From contig NZ_CANMJE010000004.1 of NCBI RefSeq assembly GCF_947498095.1, positions 1 to 64,000 on the forward strand: a stretch of 64,000 nucleotides of DNA. Reading direction: 5' to 3'. The notes beneath the pieces are model-generated. The model saw only the letters and a list, made by a program, of their open reading frames with translations. It did no database searches and was not told the DNA's origin. Below, piece by piece: positions 26,921 through 36,401 of the stretch. Each line of letters begins with the position of its first letter. The first letter of the stretch is position 1. Made by a program: the position numbers and the translations under genes. The DNA comes from an uncultured Shimia sp. GTDB taxonomy: Bacteria > Pseudomonadota > Alphaproteobacteria > Rhodobacterales > Rhodobacteraceae.

Positions 26921-28399
26921 TTAGCCGATCTCGCCCATGCAGAGGTATTTCACCTCAAGGAAGTCTTCAGTGCCGTATTTCGAGCCCTCGCGGCCAAGAC
27001 CGGATTGCTTGATACCGCCAAAGGGTGCGACCTCGGTTGAGATCAGGCCGGTGTTGATGCCCACCATGCCCGACTCCAAGGCCTCGGCGACGCGCCAGAC
27101 ACGCGCCAGATCACGGCTGTAGAAGTATGAGGCCAGACCAAATTCGCTGTCATTCGCCATCGCGACGACATCCGCCTCGGCGTCAAACTTGAACAATGGT
27201 GCAACTGGGCCAAAGGTTTCTTCGCGCGCGACTTTCATCTCGGGCGTAACACCGGTCAGAACGGTGGGTTCATAAAAAGTGCCCCCAAGGTCCGAGCGTT
27301 TGCCACCTTCGATCACTTCGGCGCCCTTCGAGACAGCATCCGCGATATGGTCTTCGACCTTGGCAACGGCGGCGTCATTGATCAGCGGGCCGGTGGTGAT
27401 GCCCTCTGCAAAGCCATCACCGATGTTCAGCGACTTGACGGCTGCAGCCAGTTTCTCGGCAAAGCTGTCATACACCACTGCCTGCACATAGATGCGGTTG
27501 GCGCAAACGCAGGTCTGGCCATTGTTGCGGTATTTGGCGATCATCGCGCCTTCGACAGCGGCATCAATATCGGCGTCGTCAAACACGATGAACGGCGCGT
27601 TGCCGCCCAGTTCAAGCGACATCTTCTTGATGGTGTCCGCACATTGGCGCATCAGGATCTGGCCAACACGGGTCGAGCCGGTGAACGTGATCTTGGCCAC
27701 TTTGTCATTGGCACAGAGCTCTTTGCCAACACCCGAAGAATCCGAAGACGGGATCACGTTCAAAACACCCGCCGGGATGCCCGCACGTTCGCCTAGCACG
27801 GCCATCGCCAGTGCCGACAAGGGTGTCAGCTCAGCCGGACGCGCAACAAAGGTACAGCCGGTCGCCAGCGCCGGGGCCACCTTGCGGGCGATCATGGCGT
27901 TGGGAAAGTTCCACGGTGTGATCGAGCCGACGACGCCCACGGGCTGTTTCAGCACAACGATGCGCTTGTCGCGCTGGTGACCGGGGATCACGTCGCCGTA
28001 GATACGCTTGGCCTCTTCCGAGAACCACTCAATGAAGGATGCGCCATACATGATCTCACCGCGGGCTTCGGCCCAGGGCTTGCCCATCTCGGCGGTCAGG
28101 ATGGTCGCCAGATCGTCGGCGTTTTCAACCATCAGATCGAACCACTTGCGCAGCACCGCCCCGCGCTCTTTGCCCGTCCAGGACGCCCAGTCGGCCTTGG
28201 CCGCATAGGCGGCATCAATCGCAGCCGTGGTGTCGGCCACATCCATGTCTGTCACCTGCGCGACAAGATCGCCGGTCGCCGGATTGTAGACCGGGAAAGT
28301 CTTGTCCTTGGCGATCCATTCCCCGTTCACATAGGCGCGCGTTTCCAGCAACGACGCGTCCTTGAGGTCCAGCGCCGTGATGTCCTTATTGTCCAGCAT
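26921..28399 (-). CDS. gabD: succinate-semialdehyde dehydrogenase (NAD(P)+)
   Basis: Aldehyde dehydrogenase of 492 residues oxidising succinic semialdehyde to succinate. Catalytic C297 lies in GQTCVCANR; the second cysteine (C299) at this spot is the redox switch typical of GabD. The glutamate is in ELGGNAPFIVFDDAD. The N-terminal and SITPWNFPNAMIARKVAPAL segments agree with GabD. It directly abuts gabT (start codon next to the gabT stop on the minus strand), so gabT-gabD form an operon with the terminator at 26863. Confidence 0.95.
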   Translation of the reverse strand: MLDNKDITALDLKDASLLETRAYVNGEWIAKDKTFPVYNPATGDLVAQVTDMDVADTTAAIDAAYAAKADWASWTGKERGAVLRKWFDLMVENADDLATILTAEMGKPWAEARGEIMYGASFIEWFSEEAKRIYGDVIPGHQRDKRIVVLKQPVGVVGSITPWNFPNAMIARKVAPALATGCTFVARPAELTPLSALAMAVLGERAGIPAGVLNVIPSSDSSGVGKELCANDKVAKITFTGSTRVGQILMRQCADTIKKMSLELGGNAPFIVFDDADIDAAVEGAMIAKYRNNGQTCVCANRIYVQAVVYDSFAEKLAAAVKSLNIGDGFAEGITTGPLINDAAVAKVEDHIADAVSKGAEVIEGGKRSDLGGTFYEPTVLTGVTPEMKVAREETFGPVAPLFKFDAEADVVAMANDSEFGLASYFYSRDLARVWRVAEALESGMVGINTGLISTEVAPFGGIKQSGLGREGSKYGTEDFLEVKYLCMGEIG

Positions 28400-29674
28400 T
28401 TAGTGTCCTTTCGCAGCGTCAATGGACGCTTCCAGAATATCGAGAGCTTCGTTCATGACGTCGTCTTGCACCGTGATCGGCGCAAGAAAGCGCACCACGT
28501 TGCCATAGACGCCACAGGTCAACAGGATCAGGCCACGCTTCATCGCTTCGGCCTGAATGGCTGCGGTCAGGGCTGCATTTGGCTGGCCATCGGTGGTGTT
28601 AAATTCTGCTGCAACCATGAAACCGGGGCCACGGATGTCGACCATTTCCGGTGTGCGGGACCGGATCGATTCAAGACGCTGTTTCAGGCGCGACCCCAAC
28701 TCGTTGGCGCGGTTGCAAAGGTCTTCCTCTTCGATCACGTCCAACACGGCGTTGGCTGCCGCGATGCCCAGCGGGTTGCCGCCATAGGTGCCACCCAGAC
28801 CACCGGGATTGGCCGCATCCATAATGTCGGCACGACCTGTGACAGCTGCCAGCGGCAGGCCACCGGCCAGCCCCTTGGCCATGGTGGTGATGTCCGCGGC
28901 CACGTCATAGCCGTCCATTGCGAACATGTTACCGGTGCGGGCAAAGCCGGTCTGGACTTCGTCGGCGATCATCACGATGCCATGCTCGTCGCACAAGGCG
29001 CGCAGACCACGCATCAGGTCTGCAGGAGCCGGGTAGAACCCGCCCTCGCCCTGTACGGGCTCGATGATGATGGCCGCGACGCGGTCAGGATCAAGGTCGG
29101 CCTTGAACAGCTTGGTCAGTGCGCCCAGCGCATCCTCGGTTGAGGTGCCGTGCAGATCAATTGGGAACGGCACGTGGTAGACGTCCGGCATCATCGCACC
29201 AAAGCCTTTTTTGTAGGGCGCAACCTTACCGGTCAGCGACATGCCCATGAAGGTCCGGCCATGAAAGCCACCACCAAAGGCGATGACAGCCGGGCGCCCG
29301 GTCGCGGCGCGGGCGACCTTGATGGCGTTCTCGACCGCTTCGGCGCCGGTGGTGACAAAGACGGTTTTCTTGTCAAAGTCACCAGGAACCACGTCATTCA
29401 AGCGCTCAGCCAGACGCACGTAGTTTTCGTAAGGAACCACCTGATGGCAGGTGTGGGTGAAGCTGGCGGCCTGCGATTGCACGGCCTCCATCACCTTGGG
29501 GTGGCAATGGCCTGTGTTGACCACAGCGATACCGGCTGCAAAGTCGATATAACGATTGCCTTCGACGTCCCAGATTTCCGAGTTCACGGCACGTTCGGCA
29601 AAGATCTGCGTTTGTACGCCCACACCCTGTGCAACGGCGGCGGAGCGGCGAGCAGAGATTTCTGCGTTTGACAT
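28400..29674 (-). CDS. gabT: 4-aminobutyrate aminotransferase
   Basis: A 424-residue class III aminotransferase converting GABA (or 5-aminovalerate) to the semialdehyde. The PLP lysine is K267 in TMAKGLAGGLPLAAV; IIIEPVQGEGGFYPAP and IADEVQTGFARTGNMFAMDG are characteristic GabT segments. The ATG at 29674 has AAAGGA upstream; the frame continues upstream without better signals. It is divergent from an XRE-cupin regulator that probably controls it. No TTGAGCGCTCAA site is seen in its promoter, so it looks separate from the adjacent regulon. Confidence 0.94.
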   Translation of the reverse strand: MSNAEISARRSAAVAQGVGVQTQIFAERAVNSEIWDVEGNRYIDFAAGIAVVNTGHCHPKVMEAVQSQAASFTHTCHQVVPYENYVRLAERLNDVVPGDFDKKTVFVTTGAEAVENAIKVARAATGRPAVIAFGGGFHGRTFMGMSLTGKVAPYKKGFGAMMPDVYHVPFPIDLHGTSTEDALGALTKLFKADLDPDRVAAIIIEPVQGEGGFYPAPADLMRGLRALCDEHGIVMIADEVQTGFARTGNMFAMDGYDVAADITTMAKGLAGGLPLAAVTGRADIMDAANPGGLGGTYGGNPLGIAAANAVLDVIEEEDLCNRANELGSRLKQRLESIRSRTPEMVDIRGPGFMVAAEFNTTDGQPNAALTAAIQAEAMKRGLILLTCGVYGNVVRFLAPITVQDDVMNEALDILEASIDAAKGH

Positions 29675-29821
29675 GGTCTGTCCTTTCGCTGAGGGGCAAT
29701 GGCCCAAATATCCTGATACGGCAATCTACAGCGTCCCAAGACCGCCAAACAGTCTGTTTCTTGATGCTGGCAAGCTATTGAAATATATATGGTGAAATCA
29801 AAACCGTTGAGTATTGGAAAC

Positions 29822-30388
29822 ATGAACAACAGTGATCCAGACGCATTGGAAGTTGGGCTGAGACTGCGGGCCTTTCGCGAACATGCAGGGCTGTCGCAGC
29901 GCGCGCTCGCCAAAAAGGCCAGCGTCACCAATTCAACCATCTCGCTGATCGAGTCGGGCAAAATGAACCCTTCGGTGGGCGCGCTGAGAAGGATTCTGGA
30001 AGGGATTCCAGTGGGTATGTCGGAATTCTTCGCCTATGAACCCGATGGCGAAAAGACCGTGTTCTATGCCGCCGAAGAGCTGACCGAGATCAGCAAAGGC
30101 AAGGTATCGCTAAAGCAAGTCGGCACCAACCTTTATGGGCGCGCGATGATGATCTTGTCGGAAACCTACGAGATTGGTGGAGATACGGGGCGCGTGATGT
30201 ATGGCCACGAGGCCGAAGAAGGGGGAATCGTTGTGTCTGGCCGCATTGAGGTCACTGTCGGAGACCAACGCAAAATCCTCGGCCCCGGTGACGCCTATTA
30301 CTTTGACAGTCGCAACCCACATCGGTTCCGACAAGTTGGCCCCGAGAAATGCACCATTATCAGCGCCTGCACGCCACCGACGTTTTGA
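29822..30388 (+). CDS. XRE-family regulator with cupin domain (PuuR-like)
   Basis: A protein of about 188 residues: N-terminal lambda-repressor-type helix-turn-helix (LRLRAFREHAGLSQRALAKK then SVTNSTISLIESGKMNPSV), then a C-terminal cupin (GHEAEEGGIVVSGRIEVTVG, GDAYYFDSRNPHRF). PuuR-type proteins regulate putrescine and GABA catabolism, which fits its place divergent from gabTD. The start is uncertain: an in-frame ATG at 29789 adds eleven residues, neither has a good ribosome-binding site, and 29822 gives the common N-terminus. Confidence 0.87.
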   Translation: MNNSDPDALEVGLRLRAFREHAGLSQRALAKKASVTNSTISLIESGKMNPSVGALRRILEGIPVGMSEFFAYEPDGEKTVFYAAEELTEISKGKVSLKQVGTNLYGRAMMILSETYEIGGDTGRVMYGHEAEEGGIVVSGRIEVTVGDQRKILGPGDAYYFDSRNPHRFRQVGPEKCTIISACTPPTF

Positions 30389-30453
30389 ACCTTGACCGCG
30401 GACTGTTTGATCGGGACAGATAGCACTTCGGCCATGCCCTTTTGGAGAGAGCG

Positions 30454-31557
30454 ATGCAGTTCAACAAAGACCCCGAGCGTTTCATGGTTTCTTCAGGCCA
30501 ACCGACGATGAAAGCGGTTGTGACGCTGGGCAATGGCGACGTGGATATGTTGAGCTATCAGGATGTGCCAATCCCCAGCCCCACCGAAGGGCAAGTGCTG
30601 ATCAAAGTGGCCGCCGCCGGTGTGAACAACACCGAGATCAACACCCGGCTAGGGTGGTATTCCTCGTCCGTGTCCTCATCGACCGAAGACACCACGGATG
30701 TGCAAGCCAGCGACGGAGGCTGGAACGAGGAAACCCCGTTTCCCTTCATTCAGGGCACCGATTGCTGCGGATATATCGCCGAGGTCGGCGCAGGGGTTGC
30801 GCCCTCGCGGATTGGCGAGCGTGTTCTGGTGCGCGCCTGCATGCGGCCTGATGGCTACAGCTCTATGAATAACATCTGGATGGCCTCTGATTTCGACGGC
30901 GCCTTTGCGCAATATGTGATCGTCCCCGCCAGCGAAGCCTTTGCGGTCACCTGCGACTGGAGTGATGCCGAACTGGCCACCATCCCTTGCGCCTATGGCA
31001 CGGCCGAAAACATGGTGCATCGCGCAGGCGTCACATCTGGCGATACGGTTCTGATTGCGGGCGCGTCGGGCGGGGTCGGCTCGGCCACGATCCAATTGGT
31101 CAAGCGACGTGGTGCGACCGTGATCGCGGTTGCCGGACACCGCAAGATCGATCAGGTGCGCGAGATCGGGGCGGATGTCATCATTGAGCGCGGCCAAGAC
31201 CTTGTGGACGTGCTGGGCAAGGAAAACGTTGATGTGGTGATCGACAACGTCGCGGGCGACGGGTTCCCGGCCATGCTGGAGGTCCTGAAACGTGGTGGGA
31301 CATATGCCTCAAGCGGCGCGATTGGCGGCCCGATTGTACAGCTCGATATGCGGACCTTCTATCTCAAAGACATCACTTTGATTGGTTGCACCGCTTGGGA
31401 CGAGCCTGTGTTTGCAAACCTGATTTCCTACATCGAGCACCAAGAGATCAAACCGATCCTGGCCAAGACCTATCCGCTGAGCGAGATCGCGACCGCCCAG
31501 ACCGACTTCATGAAGAAGTCCCATGTCGGTAATTTTGTTTTGATTCCCGAGGCATAG
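30454..31557 (+). CDS. zinc-independent MDR alcohol dehydrogenase / quinone oxidoreductase-like
   Basis: A 367-residue medium-chain dehydrogenase/reductase with N-terminal GroES fold and a Rossmann domain (IAGASGGVGSATIQLVKRRG near residue 196). The structural-zinc cysteine cluster of true alcohol dehydrogenases is not evident. The GGAGAG ribosome-binding site belongs to the ATG at 30454; an upstream TTG overlaps that site and is rejected. Substrate unknown. It lies between the XRE-cupin regulator and an Ldh-type dehydrogenase, possibly a GABA/polyamine-related side gene. Confidence 0.86.
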   Translation: MQFNKDPERFMVSSGQPTMKAVVTLGNGDVDMLSYQDVPIPSPTEGQVLIKVAAAGVNNTEINTRLGWYSSSVSSSTEDTTDVQASDGGWNEETPFPFIQGTDCCGYIAEVGAGVAPSRIGERVLVRACMRPDGYSSMNNIWMASDFDGAFAQYVIVPASEAFAVTCDWSDAELATIPCAYGTAENMVHRAGVTSGDTVLIAGASGGVGSATIQLVKRRGATVIAVAGHRKIDQVREIGADVIIERGQDLVDVLGKENVDVVIDNVAGDGFPAMLEVLKRGGTYASSGAIGGPIVQLDMRTFYLKDITLIGCTAWDEPVFANLISYIEHQEIKPILAKTYPLSEIATAQTDFMKKSHVGNFVLIPEA

Positions 31558-31763
31558 CTTTCTTTGGTTGCACGGGAAACCGAACGCGCAGAGGGCTACT
31601 TTTTCAGAAAAACCACAAAGTGATCCCAAGAGTCTCAGAAAAGGATGGCATGCATGGGTTTTCCCTCTATCTTCACCCCCTGACAAATCACCTGTGCCCG
31701 CATGGCTCAGAGACAACAGACACTGCGCCCTGACGCGGCGTCGACACAGGAGACCCGAACACG

Positions 31764-32768
31764 ATGCAAACTGAAACGCTCACACTGCAAGACATCGAAA
31801 CCCTGGCCTTTGACGCGCTGGTCGCGGCGGGCACAAGCCCTGAAAACGCCAGACCGCTGGCCGTGGCCACTGCCGAAACCGAAGCCGAAGGTGTCGCCAG
31901 CCATGGCCTTGCCTATATCCCGATCTATTGCGAGCACGTTCAGTGCGGCAAGGTTGATGGAAAAGCCAAGCCCGTGTTGACACATCCGGCCGGTAGCGTC
32001 GTGACCGTCGACGCGGGCACAGGTTTTGCTCATGCGGCAATCGACAAAGGGTTTGACGCGCTTATTCCGCTGGCCAAAGAACAGGGTGTGGCCGCCTTGG
32101 CGATCCGCAATTCCTATAACTGCGGCGTTCTTGGCTATCATACCGGACGGCTCGCGAAATCCGGTCTGCTTGGTATCGGCTTTACAAACGCGCCTGCGTC
32201 CATCGCGCCCTCGGGTGGATCAAAACCTGTGGTCGGCACCAATCCTTTTTCTATCGCGGCGCCCAATGCGGACGGCACGCCAGCCCTTTTGATCGACCAA
32301 AGCGCCAGCGCCATTGCCAAAAGCGAAGTGATGAAACACGCCCGCGAAGGCAAAGATATTCCCCTGGGCTGGGCCTTGGATGCAGATGGCAACCCCACAA
32401 CGGATCCTGAGCTGGGCCTCAAAGGATCCATGGCGCCGTCTGGTGGTTACAAGGGCGTGGGTATTGCGCTGATGGTCGAGACCATGGCCGCGGCCATGAC
32501 CGGGGCCACACTAGGCGCCCATGCCAGCCCGTTTTCCGGCACTGTTGGCGGCCCGCCTAAAACCGGTCAGTTCTTTCTTGCAATTAACCCCGACACAACC
32601 TCGGGCGGTGATTTCCGTGAGCGGCTTGAGCAACTGTTGGGCGTGTTCCATGCGCAAGATGGCGCACGTATTCCGGGCGAGAACAGAACCGGCAAAGCCG
32701 CCAAGGCCCGTGACGCGGGCGTGGCCGTCAACACGGCGACCCTCGATAAGGTCAGATCCTGGCTGTAA
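31764..32768 (+). CDS. malate/L-lactate dehydrogenase family (Ldh2/MdhB-type) oxidoreductase
   Basis: A 334-residue NAD(P)-dependent dehydrogenase of the Ldh2/YlbC family, not the classical LDH. Signs are GVASHGLAYIPIYCEHVQCG (about 38-57), AIRNSYNCGVLGYHTGRLA (with the catalytic His region), FTNAPASIAPSGGSKPVVGTNPFSIAAP and the C-terminal PPKTGQFFLAINP. Members reduce ureidoglycolate, 2,3-diketogulonate, delta-1-piperideine-2-carboxylate or malate, so the substrate remains open. The preceding 206-base gap shows no gene. Confidence 0.88.
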   Translation: MQTETLTLQDIETLAFDALVAAGTSPENARPLAVATAETEAEGVASHGLAYIPIYCEHVQCGKVDGKAKPVLTHPAGSVVTVDAGTGFAHAAIDKGFDALIPLAKEQGVAALAIRNSYNCGVLGYHTGRLAKSGLLGIGFTNAPASIAPSGGSKPVVGTNPFSIAAPNADGTPALLIDQSASAIAKSEVMKHAREGKDIPLGWALDADGNPTTDPELGLKGSMAPSGGYKGVGIALMVETMAAAMTGATLGAHASPFSGTVGGPPKTGQFFLAINPDTTSGGDFRERLEQLLGVFHAQDGARIPGENRTGKAAKARDAGVAVNTATLDKVRSWL

Positions 32769-32806
32769 GAGATTGCCCCGTGAATTGGGGCACCTCTAAC
32801 CCGGCT

Positions 32807-33310
32807 CTAGTCGTAGGGTTCGATCCGATCAGCTGAAAGCGCATACCCAACTTCAGCCAACTGTGTCCAGGTGGAGGCCGTTCCAAACATTCCGGTGACA
32901 TTCACTGGCTCGTAGAGGCCTTTGCTTTGATAGGGCTGTTCGGTCGTCACAAAAACCAGTTGGTTGGCTGGTGGCGGTGGCACGTGAACACATGCCCCGA
33001 CAAAGGGAACCAGAATAAAGGCCGAAACACCCGCGCCGTCATGCTCAATCGGAACGATAAAACCCGGAAGACGGACGATCTTGCCGTTCCAGTCCGGTCT
33101 TACCCCGGTCGATTGAGGTTGCTGGCTGGCCAGCGCCGTTTCGTCATGCTGAAAAAGCCCCTGCACGGAATTGGGTACAAAGACTTGTCCCTCTGGAAGC
33201 AGATCGTCCCAACCAAGGTCAACAACCGCATCGGCATTCACAAGCTTTGGAACAAGAACGGCGGCGGTCAAAGCCAGCATAGCGCGACGGGACAGCGCTG
33301 GCCCTACCAC
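32807..33310 (-). CDS. DUF3299 family exported protein (distal copy)
   Basis: A 167-residue protein with a GTG start at 33310, overlapping the upstream DUF3299 gene by seven bases. The N-terminus SRRAMLALTAAVLVPKLVNA is a signal, perhaps Tat-like. The DUF3299 core is present: GWDDLLPEG, LPGFIVPIEHDGAGVSAF, VPFVGACVHVPPPPANQLVF. The two tandem paralogues share the VGAC-H-PPPP-NQLV motif; its Cys and His could bind metal. Function unknown; the Zur-led operon implies zinc homeostasis. Confidence 0.85.
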   Translation of the reverse strand: MVGPALSRRAMLALTAAVLVPKLVNADAVVDLGWDDLLPEGQVFVPNSVQGLFQHDETALASQQPQSTGVRPDWNGKIVRLPGFIVPIEHDGAGVSAFILVPFVGACVHVPPPPANQLVFVTTEQPYQSKGLYEPVNVTGMFGTASTWTQLAEVGYALSADRIEPYD

Positions 33311-33810
33311 ACGTAGATCTCAATATGATCCGCGGTCATTGCATACCCAGTTTCTGCCACTTCTGTTGACATCAACTGCGCGCGCATCCGTCCTTCAACC
33401 CAAACCGCGTCCCAAAGATTGCTACTGGGCCAGGGATCAGCGGTGCGGACCAAGACCAATTGATTTGGCGGAGGCGGCGGTGTGTGGATACAGGCCCCGA
33501 CATAAGGCACCAGCACGAACTCGGTCACCCCACCAGAGCCCAATTCGATCGGAATGATATAGCCTGGCATGCGAATGTAGGCGCCATCCAGCTCGGCGTT
33601 CAGCTTGGTGGCGTTCGTATCAAAGATCGGGTTCCATGTGTCGTTTGCCTCATCCAAGTCACCCTCGCCGACGATTTCGGAATACGGCACACCCGGTGGG
33701 ATAAGGTCATCCCAAGTGATTTCCCGCGGCGTGGCCGCAAAGCCAGTCCGGGGAATTGAGAGCCCTGCAAGGCCCATCGCCAAAAGGTTTCTTCTGTTCA
33801 CGTGTGTCAT
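33304..33810 (-). CDS. DUF3299 family exported protein (proximal copy)
   Basis: A 168-residue protein with a twin-arginine-like start (VNRRNLLAMGLAGLSI) and the DUF3299 core: TWDDLIPPG, MPGYIIPIELGSGGVTEF, VPYVGACIHTPPPPPNQLVL, and a C-terminal GYAMTADHIEIY like that of its neighbour. It overlaps the permease gene by ATGA and is translationally coupled to the next copy. In Vibrio the comparable zinc-regulated zrg operon also contains a DUF3299 protein beside an ABC transporter and a DUF2796 protein. Its role is not settled. Confidence 0.87.
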   Translation of the reverse strand: MTHVNRRNLLAMGLAGLSIPRTGFAATPREITWDDLIPPGVPYSEIVGEGDLDEANDTWNPIFDTNATKLNAELDGAYIRMPGYIIPIELGSGGVTEFVLVPYVGACIHTPPPPPNQLVLVRTADPWPSSNLWDAVWVEGRMRAQLMSTEVAETGYAMTADHIEIYVW

Positions 33811-35057
33811 GTTCTGACCATCATACCATCAGCAAGGGACAAGCGGTAGGCTCGGAGTGCTGGAATCATGCTCACAATTGCGCCAGCAGCGACCACCGCC
33901 AATACTACAAGCCCTTCACGTAGTGCGGGTGGATCAATCGGCAAGTAGAGACCAAAAGCGCTGTCGATCATGGGTTGCGCGATGAACAAGCCCCCATATA
34001 GCAACCCCAAACCCAGTATTGCCCCCACGGCGGCCGTCAAAATGGCTTCCAGAACGAGAAGCCCCAGAATTGCAATTGGACTGGCCCCCATCGCCCTGAA
34101 GATCGCCATCTCACGGCGGCGTTCATTGAGGCTGGAGAAGATCGTCGCCATCATGCCAATCAGCGCCGTGACAACAACCATCGCTGAAACCGCCAACAAA
34201 GCAGTCTCGGCGATACCGACAATGCCCCATAGTTCCTGCAACGCAACGCCGGGCAGGATCGCCAACAGCGGCTCTTCCGGATACTCGTTGATCGCCCGTT
34301 GGAGCGCGAAAGTTTTGAGTGGGCTTTTGACACCAACCAACACAGCCGTCACCGCCTTGGGCGTCAGATCCATCTGGCGGATCACTTCGGCTGGTGTCGA
34401 TTGGCCGGCAACCTTCGCGCCACGCTGCCAATCAACATGGATCGCTTCAATGGCCTGCATAGACACGATCACGGTTCTGTCGACCGGCGTACCGGTCTTT
34501 GCCAGAATGCCCGACACCCGAAACGGTTGATCCTTGTGTTCTGTGAACGATGCCAGTCCGTGGGCGACAACAATTGGGTCCCCGACGCTGTACCCAAGGG
34601 TTTGCGCCACATCGGAACCGATCACCGTGTCAAAGAGGTCATCCATGACGACGCCTGCTTGCGTTTCGAGGCGGCGGTCTTGGCGGTATTTGTAGTGTTC
34701 GAAGAACTCTGTGCTGGTCCCCATGACGCGGAACTGCCTGTGGCTGTCGCCAAGCGATATGGGCACGATCCACTCAACCTCGGACCGCCCCGCCAGATCC
34801 TGATAGCTTTCCCAGGTCACGTTGTTCGTCGCGTTCCCAATGCGGAACACCGAATACAGCAACAGCTGAACAGACCCCGAGCGCGCACCGACAATCAGGT
34901 CTGTCCCCGAAATCGTATCGGCGAAACTGGCCTTGGCCCCGGTCCGCACTTTTTCAACGCCGAGGAACAGCGCGACCGACAGCGCAATGGCCAAAACGGT
35001 CATGCCTACGGTCATGGCGCGTGCCATCAATGATCCAGCAGCCAGTCGAAAAATCAT
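33807..35057 (-). CDS. FtsX/MacB-like ABC transporter permease
   Basis: A 416-residue permease with one N-terminal helix, a large periplasmic domain (about 40-270) and three C-terminal helices (VSAMVVVTALIGMMATIFSS onward), the LolCE/MacB layout. It pairs with the ATPase, whose gene overlaps it by ATGA. Such transporters usually extract or move substrates across the periplasm rather than import metals, so its part in zinc uptake may be mechanical, for example displacing protein or lipoprotein partners. Confidence 0.9.
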   Translation of the reverse strand: MIFRLAAGSLMARAMTVGMTVLAIALSVALFLGVEKVRTGAKASFADTISGTDLIVGARSGSVQLLLYSVFRIGNATNNVTWESYQDLAGRSEVEWIVPISLGDSHRQFRVMGTSTEFFEHYKYRQDRRLETQAGVVMDDLFDTVIGSDVAQTLGYSVGDPIVVAHGLASFTEHKDQPFRVSGILAKTGTPVDRTVIVSMQAIEAIHVDWQRGAKVAGQSTPAEVIRQMDLTPKAVTAVLVGVKSPLKTFALQRAINEYPEEPLLAILPGVALQELWGIVGIAETALLAVSAMVVVTALIGMMATIFSSLNERRREMAIFRAMGASPIAILGLLVLEAILTAAVGAILGLGLLYGGLFIAQPMIDSAFGLYLPIDPPALREGLVVLAVVAAGAIVSMIPALRAYRLSLADGMMVRT

Positions 35058-35752
35058 GCGGCCTGCCTCTCGATAGTCACGATATCCGTCATCCGAACCA
35101 CCCGGTCAAACCGCTCTCCCAATTGCGGGTCATGGCTGACCATCAGGAGAGACGAGCCCTGAGCGGCAACCTGGTCAAACATCAGATCCAGAAAGTTCGA
35201 TTGCGCCAATTCATCCAAAGACGACGTGGGTTCATCGGCAATCAGGATCGGCGGTTCACCAATCAGCGCCCGGGCAACGGCCACACGTTGTTGCTGGCCG
35301 ACACTGAGGTTGGCAGCCTTTGAGGCCGTGATCCCATCCGGCAAGCCAAGCAACTGACACAATTCAGCGGCCCGTTGCTTTGGCGCGGCACATCTTTTCC
35401 TGCGCCCCGGAGCAAACCGCAACGGCAACAAGATGTTGTCGGCCACAGATCCAAACGGCAGAAGATTGAATTGCTGAAACACTACCCCAATCTGCTCGGC
35501 CCGGAACCGATCCCGGGACCAGCCTGACAGCGTCTTGAGGTCGACGCCGTCAACGGCCACGGTCCCCACGTCCGCCAGAATCGTTCCGCAGATCATCGAG
35601 AGAAGCGTTGATTTTCCGGAACCGCTCTCGCCCAGCAGCAGGACGGTTTCGCCGCGTTCGACGAAAAACTCCGGGACGGTCAGGGCAAAAGCGCCCCGCC
35701 CCGGCCAGCGGAAACCGGCATCCTTCAACTCAATCATACTACCGTCAGTCAC
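35054..35752 (-). CDS. LolD/MacB-like ABC transporter ATPase
   Basis: A 232-residue ATPase: Walker A GESGSGKST (41-49), Q-loop VFQQFNLLPFGSV, signature LSVGQQQRVAVARAL, Walker B PILIADEPTSSLD, H-loop VSHDP. The signature is LSVGQ rather than LSGGQ, one residue unusual. The GTG start at 35752 lies three bases from the stop of the DUF2796 gene; an ATG five codons in is an alternative with no visible ribosome-binding site. Confidence 0.9.
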   Translation of the reverse strand: MTDGSMIELKDAGFRWPGRGAFALTVPEFFVERGETVLLLGESGSGKSTLLSMICGTILADVGTVAVDGVDLKTLSGWSRDRFRAEQIGVVFQQFNLLPFGSVADNILLPLRFAPGRRKRCAAPKQRAAELCQLLGLPDGITASKAANLSVGQQQRVAVARALIGEPPILIADEPTSSLDELAQSNFLDLMFDQVAAQGSSLLMVSHDPQLGERFDRVVRMTDIVTIERQAA

Positions 35753-35754
35753 GT

Positions 35755-36369
35755 TTAGAACATCCCGCGAAGATCAAGTTTCGGGTTGTCCCGCTCGACC
35801 TCGAAAGCCTGTGCTCCAGAGGCAGATACGATCTGGACCTCCAATTCACGGGCATTTTCGAAGGTGCCAAAGTAGGCAAACGTGATATCCGACAGTGCAT
35901 TCGGATTGCCACAGGTCAGTTCGTACTCGGCATGAAACTCGGTATGACCATCTGCATCGGCATGATCGTCGTCATGATCATCCTCGTGGTCGTGCGCGTG
36001 GTCATCGGCATGTTCTTCGTGCTCGTCTTCGTGGGCATCGTGCTCTTCATGCGCGTCTTCGCTCTCCAACCCGGCGCTGGCTTGGACAACCGAGCATTCG
36101 GCAGCCGCAGGCATGACAAACAACTCAAGCGGCTTGGCAAGTGCAGCAACTGCCGCATCGATCGATGCGCGATCCTCGGCACTCTGGGCCTCGTATTCGA
36201 ACCCAACGATATCCGCGCCGGGCGCATGGAACTCCATCGCGATGGTATCGCCGTCAAACGCAATATTAAGCTCGCCGACGCCATGTTCATGGCTATCCAG
36301 TTCACGGGTTCCTTCTGCCAGAACCGGGGTCGCAAGCAGTGCCATCATAATAGGAAGAGATTTTTTCAT
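35755..36369 (-). CDS. DUF2796 His-rich periplasmic zinc-binding protein (ZrgA-like)
   Basis: A 204-residue protein with a signal peptide (residues 1-18) and a striking His/Asp/Glu-rich stretch at about 104-146 (many DH, EH and DHAHDHEDD units), surely a metal-binding segment. The DSHEHGVGELNIAFDG opening is typical of DUF2796. It is the second gene of the zur-led operon, 32 bases after zur. In Vibrio cholerae a DUF2796 protein, ZrgA, belongs to a zinc uptake system. The start is the ATG at 36369, giving a clean signal peptide. Confidence 0.87.
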   Translation of the reverse strand: MKKSLPIMMALLATPVLAEGTRELDSHEHGVGELNIAFDGDTIAMEFHAPGADIVGFEYEAQSAEDRASIDAAVAALAKPLELFVMPAAAECSVVQASAGLESEDAHEEHDAHEDEHEEHADDHAHDHEDDHDDDHADADGHTEFHAEYELTCGNPNALSDITFAYFGTFENARELEVQIVSASGAQAFEVERDNPKLDLRGMF

Positions 36370-36401
36370 GGGAATTACTCCGGGATAAAAGAATACTAAG
36401 A

